From assembly GCA_945869165.1 (NCBI GenBank), contig CAMBNY010000008.1, forward strand, positions 1-58,593: 58,593 bases of DNA, in the 5' to 3' direction. Of the stretch, positions 34,535 to 45,804 are shown piece after piece. The position numbers and the translations under genes are program-made. Position 1 is the stretch's first letter, and the number at the start of each line of letters is the position of its first letter. Origin of the DNA: Comamonas sp. lk (GTDB lineage Bacteria > Pseudomonadota > Gammaproteobacteria > Burkholderiales > Burkholderiaceae_C). The notes under the pieces are model-generated. The model did no database searches, was not told where the DNA came from, and worked only from the letters and a program-made list of their open reading frames with translations.

Positions 34535-35741
34535 GGGGTGGGGTGTTGCCGCAGTGATGTGCGCGCTGATTGTAGGAAGCCTGGGCGGCTGCGGCAGTAG
34601 CCCTAAAAATCCAAGCGCTACCAAAGAGCAAGCGGCCCCGAGAGCCGCGCCAACCGCCCCGGCTCCCATCGCCACCGCCACCCCTGGCGCCACCCCCACC
34701 GTCACAGCAATCGTGCCGCCCAAAGTAGAGACTGGCCAGACCATGATCCAAGCGCGCAGCCGCTGGGTAGGTGTGGGCTGGGATGCACTGCCCGGCTTAC
34801 AGCAAGACGCCCTGGGCGCGGCCTGGCGCGCATGGATCAAAAGCTGTGAACGCAGCGCCAGCATGGCTCCAGCCCTGGCCGCTTTGTGCCCGCAAGCCAT
34901 GGCGCTGGCCGATGCCGATGGCGCCAGCCAACGCGCTTGGATGTACGGCCACTTGCAGCCCTTTCGCGTCGAATCGCCGCAAGGCGAAGCCCAAGGTTTA
35001 CTCACCGCTTATTACGAGCCCGTGCTCGATGCCAGCCGCACACCCACGACCCGCTTCAATGTGCCCCTGTATGCCCCGCCAGCCAATCTGGCTACCCAAA
35101 AACCTTGGTACACACGCAAAGAAATGGATACCTTGCCCGAGGCCAAAGCGGCACTCAAAGGCAAAGCGCTGGTCTATCTGGCTGACCCAGTCGATGCCCT
35201 GATTTTGCAAATTCAGGGCTCGGGGCGCATCCGGGTGCAGCAGGCTGACGGCAGCGTTCGCACCTCGCGCCTCGCCTTTGCCGGCACCAATGAGCAGCCC
35301 TATAAAAGCGTGGGCAAATGGTTGCTGGACCAAGGCCTGACCAAAGACGCGACCTGGCCCGGCATCAAGGATTGGCTGGCGCGCAATCCCCAGCGCCAGC
35401 AAGAACTGCTCTGGAGCAACCCGCGCATGGTGTTTTTTCGTGAAGAGGCACTCAGCAATATCGACGCGGACGCCGGCCCGCGCGGCGCCCAGGGTGTGGC
35501 CCTGAGCGCAGGCCGCTCGATAGCCGTTGATCCGGGCAGCATTCCGTATGGCACGCCGGTCTGGATCAGTTCGGTCGGCCCACAAACCCAGTTGCAACAA
35601 CTGGTCATCGCCCAGGACACCGGCAGCGCCATCACCGGTGCCGTGCGCGCCGACTACTTTGCCGGCTCGGGCGCGCAGGCGGGAGACTTGGCGGGGCGGC
35701 TTAAGCAGCCTTTGCAGATGTGGGTGTTGTGGCCAAGGTAA
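34482..35741 (+). CDS. mltA: Membrane-bound lytic murein transglycosylase A
   Basis: The lipoprotein has an N-terminal signal with lipobox LGGC (about 37 residues from the ATG at 34482) and a proline/alanine-rich linker. The MltA domain carries LTAYYEP, the ILQIQGSGRI block and the 3D domain with VIAQDTGSAITGAVRADYF, containing the catalytic-region Asp. I chose ATG 34482 over ATG 34533 because the n-region then has Lys and Arg (SKIIRVMGWG) before the hydrophobic core. Either start is possible, and 34533 would give 402 residues. The enzyme cleaves peptidoglycan with 1,6-anhydro product release in the periplasm. Confidence 0.92.
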   Translation: MPTSNTPAPSASKIIRVMGWGVAAVMCALIVGSLGGCGSSPKNPSATKEQAAPRAAPTAPAPIATATPGATPTVTAIVPPKVETGQTMIQARSRWVGVGWDALPGLQQDALGAAWRAWIKSCERSASMAPALAALCPQAMALADADGASQRAWMYGHLQPFRVESPQGEAQGLLTAYYEPVLDASRTPTTRFNVPLYAPPANLATQKPWYTRKEMDTLPEAKAALKGKALVYLADPVDALILQIQGSGRIRVQQADGSVRTSRLAFAGTNEQPYKSVGKWLLDQGLTKDATWPGIKDWLARNPQRQQELLWSNPRMVFFREEALSNIDADAGPRGAQGVALSAGRSIAVDPGSIPYGTPVWISSVGPQTQLQQLVIAQDTGSAITGAVRADYFAGSGAQAGDLAGRLKQPLQMWVLWPR

Positions 35742-35798
35742 GGGAAACCGCCGTAATGAAAACCACTTGGAATCCAAAATACAACTTGCCGCCCTGCT

Positions 35799-37070
35799 AT
35801 GGTTGAACTAGGCCCGCACAGCAAAAGCTTTCCACAAGGCGCGCAGCCCGGTGCCTTGGCCGACATCGCGCAACGCGGCTGGAATGTGCTGTGCAATGAC
35901 CTGGCCTTTCCGCTGGCGGTGTTGCGCCGCAGCGCGCTCACGCACAACCTGCGCTGGATGCAGGACTTTGCGCAGCGCAAGGGCGTCCACCTGGCCCCGC
36001 ACGGCAAGACCAGCATGTCGCCCGAGTTGTTCGCCATGCAACTGGCCGCAGGCGCTTGGGGTCTGTCTTTTGCCACGGCGTTTCAGTTAGGCGTGGGCGT
36101 AGCCGCCGGGGTGCGGCGCGCCATCATTGCCAACCAGGTGTTGGGCGCCGCAGACTTGGGCGGGCTGCAACATTTGCTGCGCCAGCACCCGGATTTGCGG
36201 GTGTGGTTTTTGGTAGATTCCATCGCGCAGTTGCGGTTGATTGAAGCCTGGGCGGATGCGCAAGCCGACTGCCAGCCTTTTGATGTGTTGCTGGAAATGG
36301 GCATCCCCGGCCAGCGCACCGGTTGCCGCAGCTTGGATGAAGCAGTAGCGCTAGCGCAAGCGCTGGCCGCATCCAAAGCGGTGCGCCTGGGCGGCGTGGA
36401 GTGCTACGAAGGCCATGCCGCCGTTTGCGACCCCACGTTGGACCCGGTAGCGGTCAGCGCGCTGGTGCGCCGGGTGCTGGAAGTGGCACGCGCTTGTGAT
36501 GCGCGCGGGTGGTTTGCGTCGGGCGACATTATTTTGTCGGCAGGTGGCTCGGCGGTGTTTGACCTGGTGTTGCCGCTACTGCAAGCGCAGGGTTTGTCGC
36601 AGCCGGTGTGCGGCGTGTTGCGCTCGGGCTGCTACCTGACGCACGACCACGAGCACTACCGCCACTACCTGCGCCTGGTGGAGCAGCGCGAGGGCTTGAG
36701 CGACTCACTCTTGCCCGCGCTAGAGGTTTGGGCCCTGGTGCAATCCGTGCCCGAGCCGGGGCTGGCTTTGCTCAGTTGCGGCAAGCGCGACATCTCGTAT
36801 GACATCGCCCTGCCCACAGTGCAATGGCACGCCAGCGCGCACGTGCGCAATTTGCAAGATGCGCAAGCAGCGCCTGCCAATTGGCACATCACTGCCCTGA
36901 ACGACCAGCACGCCTATATGCGCTTTGACCCTGCGGGACCTGTGCCGGTGGTGGGCGACCGCGTGGCGCTGGGCTTGTCGCACCCTTGCACCACCTTCGA
37001 TAAATGGCGTTGGATGCCGCTGATTGAAGACGACGGGTTCATCAGCGGCGCGATACACACTTGCTTTTAG
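35799..37070 (+). CDS. PLP-dependent D-amino-acid deaminase (DSD1-like, alanine racemase fold)
   Basis: The 423-residue protein has the fold-type III PLP barrel with lysine in LAPHGKTSMSPEL and a C-terminal metal-binding domain with ITALNDQHAYMRF and LGLSHPCTTFDKW, which supplies the zinc ligands in DSD1 proteins. Related enzymes are D-serine dehydratase and D-threo-3-hydroxyaspartate dehydratase. The reaction would be a D-hydroxyamino acid to a keto acid plus ammonia; the exact substrate is not determined. It stands alone between mltA and the large oxidoreductase. Confidence 0.88.
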   Translation: MVELGPHSKSFPQGAQPGALADIAQRGWNVLCNDLAFPLAVLRRSALTHNLRWMQDFAQRKGVHLAPHGKTSMSPELFAMQLAAGAWGLSFATAFQLGVGVAAGVRRAIIANQVLGAADLGGLQHLLRQHPDLRVWFLVDSIAQLRLIEAWADAQADCQPFDVLLEMGIPGQRTGCRSLDEAVALAQALAASKAVRLGGVECYEGHAAVCDPTLDPVAVSALVRRVLEVARACDARGWFASGDIILSAGGSAVFDLVLPLLQAQGLSQPVCGVLRSGCYLTHDHEHYRHYLRLVEQREGLSDSLLPALEVWALVQSVPEPGLALLSCGKRDISYDIALPTVQWHASAHVRNLQDAQAAPANWHITALNDQHAYMRFDPAGPVPVVGDRVALGLSHPCTTFDKWRWMPLIEDDGFISGAIHTCF

Positions 37071-37169
37071 TTTGACTACACTGCACACCCGAGCGCAGCC
37101 CTCTTACCCAGAGCCAGCTGCACCAACTGCTGCCCACAAGGCGGCTCTACTACCCAGGAGTCCTTACCC

Positions 37170-40100
37170 ATGAATGCCCCCCTGCACCCCGACCAGCTAC
37201 GCGCCGCATCCGTCACGCTGGACGACAAATACACCCAAACCACCGGCCAGGCTTTTATGAGCGGCATCCATGCCCTGGTGCGCTTGCCGATGATGCAACG
37301 CGTGCGCGACCTGGCAGCGGGCAAAAACACCGCAGGCTTTATCAGCGGCTACCGTGGTTCACCCTTGGGCAGTTACGACCAATCGCTGGCCAAAGAGAAG
37401 AAGCGCTTGCTAGAGCACCATGTGCATTTCCAACCTGGCGTGAATGAAGAACTGGCCGCCACCGCTTTGTGGGGCACGCAACAACTAGGCTTTGCGCCGC
37501 CGGGCAGCAATAAATACGATGGCGTGTTTGGCATCTGGTACGGCAAAGGCCCGGGCGTGGACCGCTGCTCCGATGTGTTCAAGCACGCCAATATGGCAGG
37601 CACCACGCCCTGGGGCGGCGTGATTGCCGTGGCTGGTGATGACCATGTGTCCAAAAGCTCGACGGCGGCGCACCAGAGCGACCATATTTTTAAGGCCTGC
37701 GGCACCCCGGTGTTTTTCCCGGCCAGCGTGCAAGACATTTTGGATTTGGGCGTGCACGGCCTTGCCATGAGCCGCTACGCCGGTGTCTGGGCGGGTATGA
37801 AAACGATTCAAGAAATCGTCGAGTCCAGCGCAGCGGTGGATGTGGACCCGCACCGCGTGAAGATGATGATGCCTACCGATTTTGAAATGCCCGCTGGCGG
37901 CGTGCACATACGCTGGCCCGATGGCGCGCTGGATCAGGAAGCGCGCCTGTTTGACACCAAGTGGTATGCGGCGCTAGCCTATGTGCGCGCGAATCGGCTC
38001 AACCACAATGTGATCGAAGGCCCGAACGATCGCTTCGGCCTGATGGCCAGTGGCAAAGCCTTTAACGATACGCGCCAGGCCTTGCTCGATTTGGGACTGG
38101 ACGATGCCACCTGCCGCCGCGTAGGCATACGCCTGCACAAAGTGGCGGTAGTCTGGCCCTTAGAGGCGCAGCTGACACGCGAGTTTGCCAGCGGCTTGCA
38201 AGAGATTTTGGTGGTCGAGGAAAAGCGCCAAGTCATTGAATACCAACTCAAAGAAGAGCTCTACCACTGGCGCGCCGATGTGCGCCCACGCGTGGTCGGC
38301 AAATTTACCGTGTCCGATGACGCGGCCAGCCCTTACGGCATTGGAGGCGAATGGTCGGGTTCAGAGCCTTCGGCCAACCGCTTGCTGCGCGCCAACGCGG
38401 ACCTGACGCCCGCCATGATTGCCCGCGCGATTGCGCAGCGCCTTACCGCGCTCGGCGTAGATGCCGATGTGCGCGCGCGCATGGATGTGCAGTTGGCAAT
38501 TTTGGACGCCAAAGAAAAGTCCATGCAAGCGCTGGCCCTGGGCGCGCCGCTGGCCGAGCGCCAGCCCTGGTTCTGCTCGGGCTGCCCGCACAACACCTCC
38601 ACCCGCGTGCCCGAAGGCTCGCGCGCCATGGCCGGTATCGGCTGCCACTTTATGACGCTGTGGATGGACCGCTCCACCACCGGCTTTACCCAAATGGGCG
38701 GCGAAGGCGTGCCATGGGTGGGGCAGCAACCGTTTGTGAACGACGCGCATATTTTTGCCAACCTGGGCGACGGCACCTACTTTCACAGCGGCTTGCTGGC
38801 GGTGCGCCAGTCGATTGCAGCGGGTGTCAACATCACCTACAAAATTTTGTATAACGACGCGGTGGCGATGACGGGCGGCCAGCAAATCGGCGAGCGCGCC
38901 GAGGGCCACAGCGTGATCCAGATCGCGCAAAGCATGCGCGCCGAAGGTGCACAGCGCATTGTGGTGGTGACCGACGAACCCCAAAAATACGATGGCGTCA
39001 AAGGCCTGCCGGAAGGCGTCGCGGTGGAACACCGCGACAGCCTGGACGCAGTGCAGCGCGTGCTGCGGGAGATCAAAGGCACGACGGTCATTATTTACGA
39101 CCAAACCTGCGCCACCGAAAAACGCCGCCGCCGCAAACGCGGCACCATGGTGGACCCAGCCACGCGTGTGGTGATTAACGAATTGGTCTGCGAAGGCTGC
39201 GGCGACTGCGGCGTGCAAAGCAATTGCGTGAGTGTGGAGCCATTGGAAACCGAGCTGGGCCGCAAACGGCGTATCAACCAAAGTACGTGTAATAAAGATA
39301 TTTCTTGCGTCAAAGGTTTTTGCCCTAGCTTTGTCACCGTGGAAGGTGGCAAATTACGCAAAAAGAAAAGTTCTGCGCAGTCCGCTAGCAGCGGTCCGGC
39401 GGCGGGCCTGCCCGAACCTGCGGTATTCGATTTACAACAAGCGCATGACGGCGTTTGGGGCCTGGTCGTTGCAGGCGTGGGCGGCACGGGCGTGATCACC
39501 ATCGGCCAGTTGCTGGGCGTGGCAGCGCATATCGAAGGCAAAGGCATCGTCACCCAAGACGCAGGCGGGCTGGCGCAAAAAGGCGGCGCCACCTGGAGCC
39601 ATGTGCTGATCAGCGAAAGCCAAGACGCGATACGCACCACCCGCGTGGGCATGGCCTGCGCGGACCTGGTGATCGGCTGCGACCCCATCGTCACCGCAGG
39701 CAAAGAAACCAGTATGCGCCTGCGCGCCGGGCGCAGCCGCGTGGTGCTCAATAGCCACAGCCAACCTACCGCTGCGTTTGTGCAAAACGCCAACTGGAGC
39801 AACCCCGGCGAAGCCTGTATCGCCGCCATTGCCACCACCTTGCAAGACCCGCAATCGCTAGGCTGCGTAGATGCCGAAGCCATCGCCACTGAATTGCTGG
39901 GCGACAGCATTTTTACCAACCCGGTGCTGCTGGGCTACGCCTGGCAAAAGGGCTGGATACCGCTGGGGCAGGATGCACTTTTGCAAGCCATGGCGCTCAA
40001 CGCCGTGGCCGTCGAAAAAAACCAAACCGCTTTCCAATGGGGCCGCTTAGCCGCGCACGACCCAGCGGCGGTGCAGCGCAGCTTGCTACCTGCGCAAACC

Positions 40101-40769
40101 GTGCAAATTGTGCGCAAGCAAGCCCCCACCTCGCTGGACGCGCTGATAGAGCACCGCGCTACTTTTTTGACCGGCTACCAAAACGCCGACTACGCGCAAA
40201 GCTACCGCGACTTTGTGGCTAAGGTGCGCAACGCCGAAAGCGCGCTAGGGACCCAAGCCGACGCCAAAGAGTTAGCGCTAAGCAGCGCCGTGGCGCGCTA
40301 CCTGTTCAAGCTGATGGCCTACAAAGACGAATACGAAGTGGCGCGTCTGCACAGCGACCCGGCGTTCAAGGAAAAAATCAGCACCATGTTTGAAGGCGAC
40401 TACCAAGTCAACTACCACCTGGCGCCACCACTCTTGGCCAAGAAGGATGAAAAAGGTCGCCTCATCAAGCAACGCTTTGGCCCCTGGATGGGCTTGGGCT
40501 TTCGCCTGCTGGCGCCGCTCAAGGTATTGCGCGGCACGGCGCTAGACATCTTTGGCTACAGCGAAGAGCGCCAAGGCGAACGCGCCCTAGTGCAGAACTA
40601 CATGCAGACGCTGGAACGCATGCTGACGCACTTGAACCCCGCAACCCTGCCCGACGCCATGCGCTTTGCCAAACTACCCGAAGAGATTCGCGGCTTCGGG
40701 CATGTGAAGGCCCGGCATATTGCGGCGGTGAAACCTAGCTGGGAAGGGCTGGGTGGGAAGTTGCCTTAA
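37170..40769 (+). CDS. Fused indolepyruvate ferredoxin oxidoreductase
   Basis: The 1199-residue protein joins all parts of the IorAB complex in one chain. It has a pyruvate:ferredoxin oxidoreductase-type N-terminal half (ISGYRGSPLGSYDQSL, WYGKGPGVDR), a TPP-binding segment (NLGDGTYFHSGLLAVRQS, YNDAVAMTGGQ), a 4Fe-4S region (CEGCGDCGVQSNC then CNKDISCVKGFC) and a C-terminal gamma domain (AGVGGTGVITIGQLLGVAAH). These enzymes oxidise aryl-pyruvates from aromatic amino acids to aryl-acetyl-CoA. Fused single-chain forms are usual in aerobic proteobacteria. A Shine-Dalgarno AGGAG precedes the ATG. Confidence 0.94.
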   Translation: MNAPLHPDQLRAASVTLDDKYTQTTGQAFMSGIHALVRLPMMQRVRDLAAGKNTAGFISGYRGSPLGSYDQSLAKEKKRLLEHHVHFQPGVNEELAATALWGTQQLGFAPPGSNKYDGVFGIWYGKGPGVDRCSDVFKHANMAGTTPWGGVIAVAGDDHVSKSSTAAHQSDHIFKACGTPVFFPASVQDILDLGVHGLAMSRYAGVWAGMKTIQEIVESSAAVDVDPHRVKMMMPTDFEMPAGGVHIRWPDGALDQEARLFDTKWYAALAYVRANRLNHNVIEGPNDRFGLMASGKAFNDTRQALLDLGLDDATCRRVGIRLHKVAVVWPLEAQLTREFASGLQEILVVEEKRQVIEYQLKEELYHWRADVRPRVVGKFTVSDDAASPYGIGGEWSGSEPSANRLLRANADLTPAMIARAIAQRLTALGVDADVRARMDVQLAILDAKEKSMQALALGAPLAERQPWFCSGCPHNTSTRVPEGSRAMAGIGCHFMTLWMDRSTTGFTQMGGEGVPWVGQQPFVNDAHIFANLGDGTYFHSGLLAVRQSIAAGVNITYKILYNDAVAMTGGQQIGERAEGHSVIQIAQSMRAEGAQRIVVVTDEPQKYDGVKGLPEGVAVEHRDSLDAVQRVLREIKGTTVIIYDQTCATEKRRRRKRGTMVDPATRVVINELVCEGCGDCGVQSNCVSVEPLETELGRKRRINQSTCNKDISCVKGFCPSFVTVEGGKLRKKKSSAQSASSGPAAGLPEPAVFDLQQAHDGVWGLVVAGVGGTGVITIGQLLGVAAHIEGKGIVTQDAGGLAQKGGATWSHVLISESQDAIRTTRVGMACADLVIGCDPIVTAGKETSMRLRAGRSRVVLNSHSQPTAAFVQNANWSNPGEACIAAIATTLQDPQSLGCVDAEAIATELLGDSIFTNPVLLGYAWQKGWIPLGQDALLQAMALNAVAVEKNQTAFQWGRLAAHDPAAVQRSLLPAQTVQIVRKQAPTSLDALIEHRATFLTGYQNADYAQSYRDFVAKVRNAESALGTQADAKELALSSAVARYLFKLMAYKDEYEVARLHSDPAFKEKISTMFEGDYQVNYHLAPPLLAKKDEKGRLIKQRFGPWMGLGFRLLAPLKVLRGTALDIFGYSEERQGERALVQNYMQTLERMLTHLNPATLPDAMRFAKLPEEIRGFGHVKARHIAAVKPSWEGLGGKLP

Positions 40770-40873
40770 GGCGGGACCGGCAGGCAGCTTGGGTGCTCTT
40801 GGGAGCGCGAAAAGCGTGCTGACGTTGTAGACGCAATCCACAAAAGTGTGCATACGGCATGCCCTAAAGGAAT

Positions 40874-41194
40874 ATGACCATGCAATCAGTGACATCGCGT
40901 GAGGTGCAAAGCCAGTACGGAAAATTCCTTGAATCCGTGCGGGACGATCTTATTTGCGTGACCCGCCATGGGCGCCCATTATTTTGGGCTTTGTGAGATC
41001 GCCATGTTCGTGCGCCTGACCCCAGCATTCTAATTGGCCGCATGTTGCTACTGCACGGTCAGCTCAACCGTGAGACGCAAGAGCGTGCAGGCGATGCTTT
41101 CGGCAAAGTCCTAGAGGAACTCGATGCTAGCGTTGACCCACAATCGCTCACACAAGAAAAAGTAATGACCATCGTGCATGAGAACCGAGCCTAA
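40874..41194 (+). pseudogene. Phd-type antitoxin broken by an in-frame TGA
   Basis: From ATG 40874 the frame reads MTMQSVTSREVQSQYGKFLE...VTRHGRPLFWAL, then TGA at 40994-40996. It then continues in the same frame without another stop as DRHVRAPDPSILIGRMLLLHG through to TAA at 41192-41194. The joined sequence is a plausible 106-codon Phd-like antitoxin. A single CGA-to-TGA change would explain the break, since Arg often follows such segments. The 3' end overlaps the PIN-toxin start by 17 bases, as in an intact pair. The toxin downstream is intact. Confidence 0.78.
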
Positions 41195-41612
41195 GCCGCG
41201 CCTCATTTTTGACACGAACGTCATCATCAGTGGGGTCTTGTTTAAAGGGGTGGCCATTCACAGCCTATTGCTTTATCCGCCCAACGAATACCAGCTCGTA
41301 TTTAGTCAAATCACTTGGGATGAGCTGGCATCGGTTTTTCAGCGCGATGCGTTCGAAAAAATAATGCCTTTAGGCGCTCGCTTGCGCGTGCTTGCGGAAT
41401 TGGCCAGTAAGGTGGAGGTCGTTCAAAGCACCAGCACCGTCACGGATTGCCGAGACCCGAAGGACAACAAGTTTCTTTCCCTGGCCATTGATGCCAATGC
41501 CATTGCGATCGTAACCGGCGACGACGACCTGAAAGTGCTGCACCCGTACCAAGGCATCGCCATTCAATCTCCGGCTGACTTTATGGGTCTGCGGATAGCG
41601 CCGCCACAATAG
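41178..41612 (+). CDS. PIN-domain ribonuclease toxin (COG1569 type)
   Basis: The 144-residue protein starts at ATG 41178 inside the end of the broken antitoxin gene. PIN acidic positions are present in RLIFDTNVIISGVL, ITWDELASVF, CRDPKDNKFLSLAIDANA and VTGDDDL. The COG1569 family comprises toxins paired with small DNA-binding antitoxins. Since no complete cognate antitoxin is visible, the protein may be inactive, poorly translated or controlled by an antitoxin from elsewhere. Confidence 0.88.
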   Translation: MRTEPKPRLIFDTNVIISGVLFKGVAIHSLLLYPPNEYQLVFSQITWDELASVFQRDAFEKIMPLGARLRVLAELASKVEVVQSTSTVTDCRDPKDNKFLSLAIDANAIAIVTGDDDLKVLHPYQGIAIQSPADFMGLRIAPPQ

Positions 41613-41758
41613 CGACTCAGGTTCTGAATAGGTCCTCAAAGACGAAGCTTGCCAATTGGACAGGCGAATGCCTGAACTGCCGCGATTGCTGACCCAACAT
41701 GAACGCTGTTTGTGTGACGTTTCCCCAAATCCACTGTCCCTATAAGTAAGGAGCCACC

Positions 41759-42163
41759 TTGTCGCAATCGATTGGACTTGTTTCTATTTTGGTAAAGGAC
41801 TATGACGAGGCAATCGCCTTTTACGTTGACGTCCTTGGCTTCGCCCTCATTGAAGACACACCGATACCAAAGCAAAGTAAGCGTTGGGTTGTGGTCGCTC
41901 CCAATGGTGGCAGTGGTGCCCAGATATTACTGGCGAAAGCCTCAAATGACCAGCAGGCTGCTTTCATCGGAAATCAAGCAGGTGGCCGCGTTTTCTTGTT
42001 TCTTTACACAGACAATTTTGAACGTGATTACTCGGCTTATCGAAGCCGTGGCGTCAAGTTTGTTCGAGGCAAGGTTCAGGAGCCTTACGGCACAGTGGCT
42101 GTCTTTGCAGACCTCTACGGAAATCAATGGGACTTAATCGAATTGGTTAATTCGCCGATCTAA
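41759..42163 (+). CDS. VOC family protein
   Basis: The 134-residue protein begins at TTG 41759, preceded by AAGGAG at 5 bases, so this start is well supported. It opens IGLVSILVKDYDEAIAFYVDVLGF, a VOC module, and ends LYGNQWDLIELV with the terminal Glu ligand. The first metal-ligand position is not an obvious His (the run is IGLVSILV), which argues against a standard glyoxalase I. AT content is above that of the neighbouring core genes. Likely acquired; function unknown. Confidence 0.85.
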   Translation: MSQSIGLVSILVKDYDEAIAFYVDVLGFALIEDTPIPKQSKRWVVVAPNGGSGAQILLAKASNDQQAAFIGNQAGGRVFLFLYTDNFERDYSAYRSRGVKFVRGKVQEPYGTVAVFADLYGNQWDLIELVNSPI

Positions 42164-42310
42164 TGAGGAACTGCTTGCGACCCATTGCCGCCCGTCGTCG
42201 CGCTGACTGGCGCGGCGGTGATGCAGCCGGGGCAGTCATCCAGGTGCGTTGTCCAGTGGGCACCAAGCCTGCGAACGTAGCCCACACGATGTTTTTCACT
42301 GGTTTTACAA

Positions 42311-42345
42311 TGGCAAAGTCTGCCATCAAAATGAGGACTTTGCCA
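42311..42345. promoter_or_regulatory. Inverted repeat operator overlapping the parD start codon
   Basis: TGGCAAAGTC at 42311-42320 and GACTTTGCCA at 42336-42345 form a perfect 10-base inverted repeat with a 15-base spacer. The right arm ends on the A of the parD ATG. The spacing suits binding of ribbon-helix-helix dimers. Alternatively, in mRNA the arms would pair and hide the ribosome site and start codon, giving translational control. Confidence 0.6.
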
Positions 42346-42617
42346 TGTCATTAAACGTTTCACTGCCGCCTGAGCTTGAGCGCCGGGTGCGGGCCCATGT
42401 AGCCTCGGGGATGTTTGGTTCGGCCAGTGAGGTCATTCGCGAGGCACTTCGCCTGTTTGAGTCTCACCATGCGGTGCAAAGTGCCACATTAGCGGACTTG
42501 AAAAAGGACATTGAACAAGGTCAGGCAGACAGGCGCGCTGGTCGGGTGTTGCCTCTAAATGTCGAGGCCCTAAAAGTTGAGGGTAGAAAGCAGCGATCAG
42601 CAAATGCTCACGGCTGA
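42345..42617 (+). CDS. parD: ParD-type ribbon-helix-helix antitoxin
   Basis: The 90-residue protein from ATG 42345 has the ribbon MSLNVSLPPELERRVRAHVA, the helical continuation GMFGSASEVIREALRLFES and a charged C-terminal tail that would bind ParE. It forms a dimer that binds DNA. The stop and the next start share one base (TGATG), so coupling with parE is tight. A perfect inverted repeat overlaps its start. Confidence 0.95.
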   Translation: MSLNVSLPPELERRVRAHVASGMFGSASEVIREALRLFESHHAVQSATLADLKKDIEQGQADRRAGRVLPLNVEALKVEGRKQRSANAHG

Positions 42618-42910
42618 TGCCTCAATTGGTTTTTACCCAACGAGCCCAGGCGGATCTACTGGAGGCCTGGCTCTACATTGCTGAAGACAATCTAGCAGCA
42701 GCAGACCGCGTTTTGGATACGCTTGAGCAGGAGTCTAAAGCACTGCTATTGCAGCCATTGATGGGTAGGGCTAGACCCGAGTTGGGCCATCAGGTACGTA
42801 GTTGGCCAAGCTCCACGCCCTACGTTTTGTTTTATGAAGTTGACGGCACCGACTTGACAATACTTCGGGTGCTTCACCATGCCAGGGACGTCGGTTCGGC
42901 ATCCTTCTAA
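42617..42910 (+). CDS. parE: ParE-type toxin
   Basis: The 97-residue protein has the RelE/ParE fold pattern: PQLVFTQRAQADLLEAWLYIAED, then AADRVLDTLEQESKALLLQPLMGRARPEL and a C-terminal strand RSWPSSTPYVLFYEVDGTDLTILRVLHHARDV. The final L-R-V-L-H-H-A-R-D is typical of ParE, which poisons DNA gyrase. It partners parD immediately upstream with a one-base overlap and lies only about 150 bases from the gyrB end. Confidence 0.94.
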   Translation: MPQLVFTQRAQADLLEAWLYIAEDNLAAADRVLDTLEQESKALLLQPLMGRARPELGHQVRSWPSSTPYVLFYEVDGTDLTILRVLHHARDVGSASF

Positions 42911-42938
42911 AACTCACGGATAGTGCCTGAATGTAGTG

Positions 42939-43029
42939 CCGTCTTTGCGAGCGCGGCGAAACAATCCACTTGGGCTTACAAATCAGGCGCTTATGAATCG
43001 CCGGGTCTCTTCGCTCCTCGCGATGACGG
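42939..43029. repeat. Short MITE/REP-like element with terminal inverted repeats
   Basis: The 91-base stretch begins CCGTCTTTGCGAGCG and ends CTCGCGATGACGG; the arms are inverted repeats of each other with few mismatches. The CGTC-TTGCGAG...CTCGC-GATGACGG motif is a common form of short dispersed repeat in many bacteria. It lies between parE and the gyrB stop and contains no gene. It may act as a terminator for convergent transcription. Confidence 0.65.
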
Positions 43030-43064
43030 ACTTATGCAGACCTTCCTTAGTACCGACAGCACAC

Positions 43065-45683
<2,619 letters not shown>

Positions 45684-45753
45684 TTATCAATTCGGGCATC
45701 GCCAAACGCTCAGTTTTGCAATGCCACTCAAAAATTACGCTGTTCTTGAATGT

Positions 45754-45780
45754 CCAAACCCCCGGGCTGCGGGGGTTTGG
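45754..45780 (-). terminator. Hairpin downstream of dnaN
   Basis: CCAAACCCCC and GGGGGTTTGG form a perfect 10-base stem with a 7-base loop between dnaN and gyrB. It is a strong structure but lacks a clear T-tract on the minus strand, so read-through into gyrB may remain. It probably attenuates transcription between the two genes. Confidence 0.6.
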
Positions 45781-45804
45781 CTTGGGGCACCGGATGGGGC
45801 GCGG

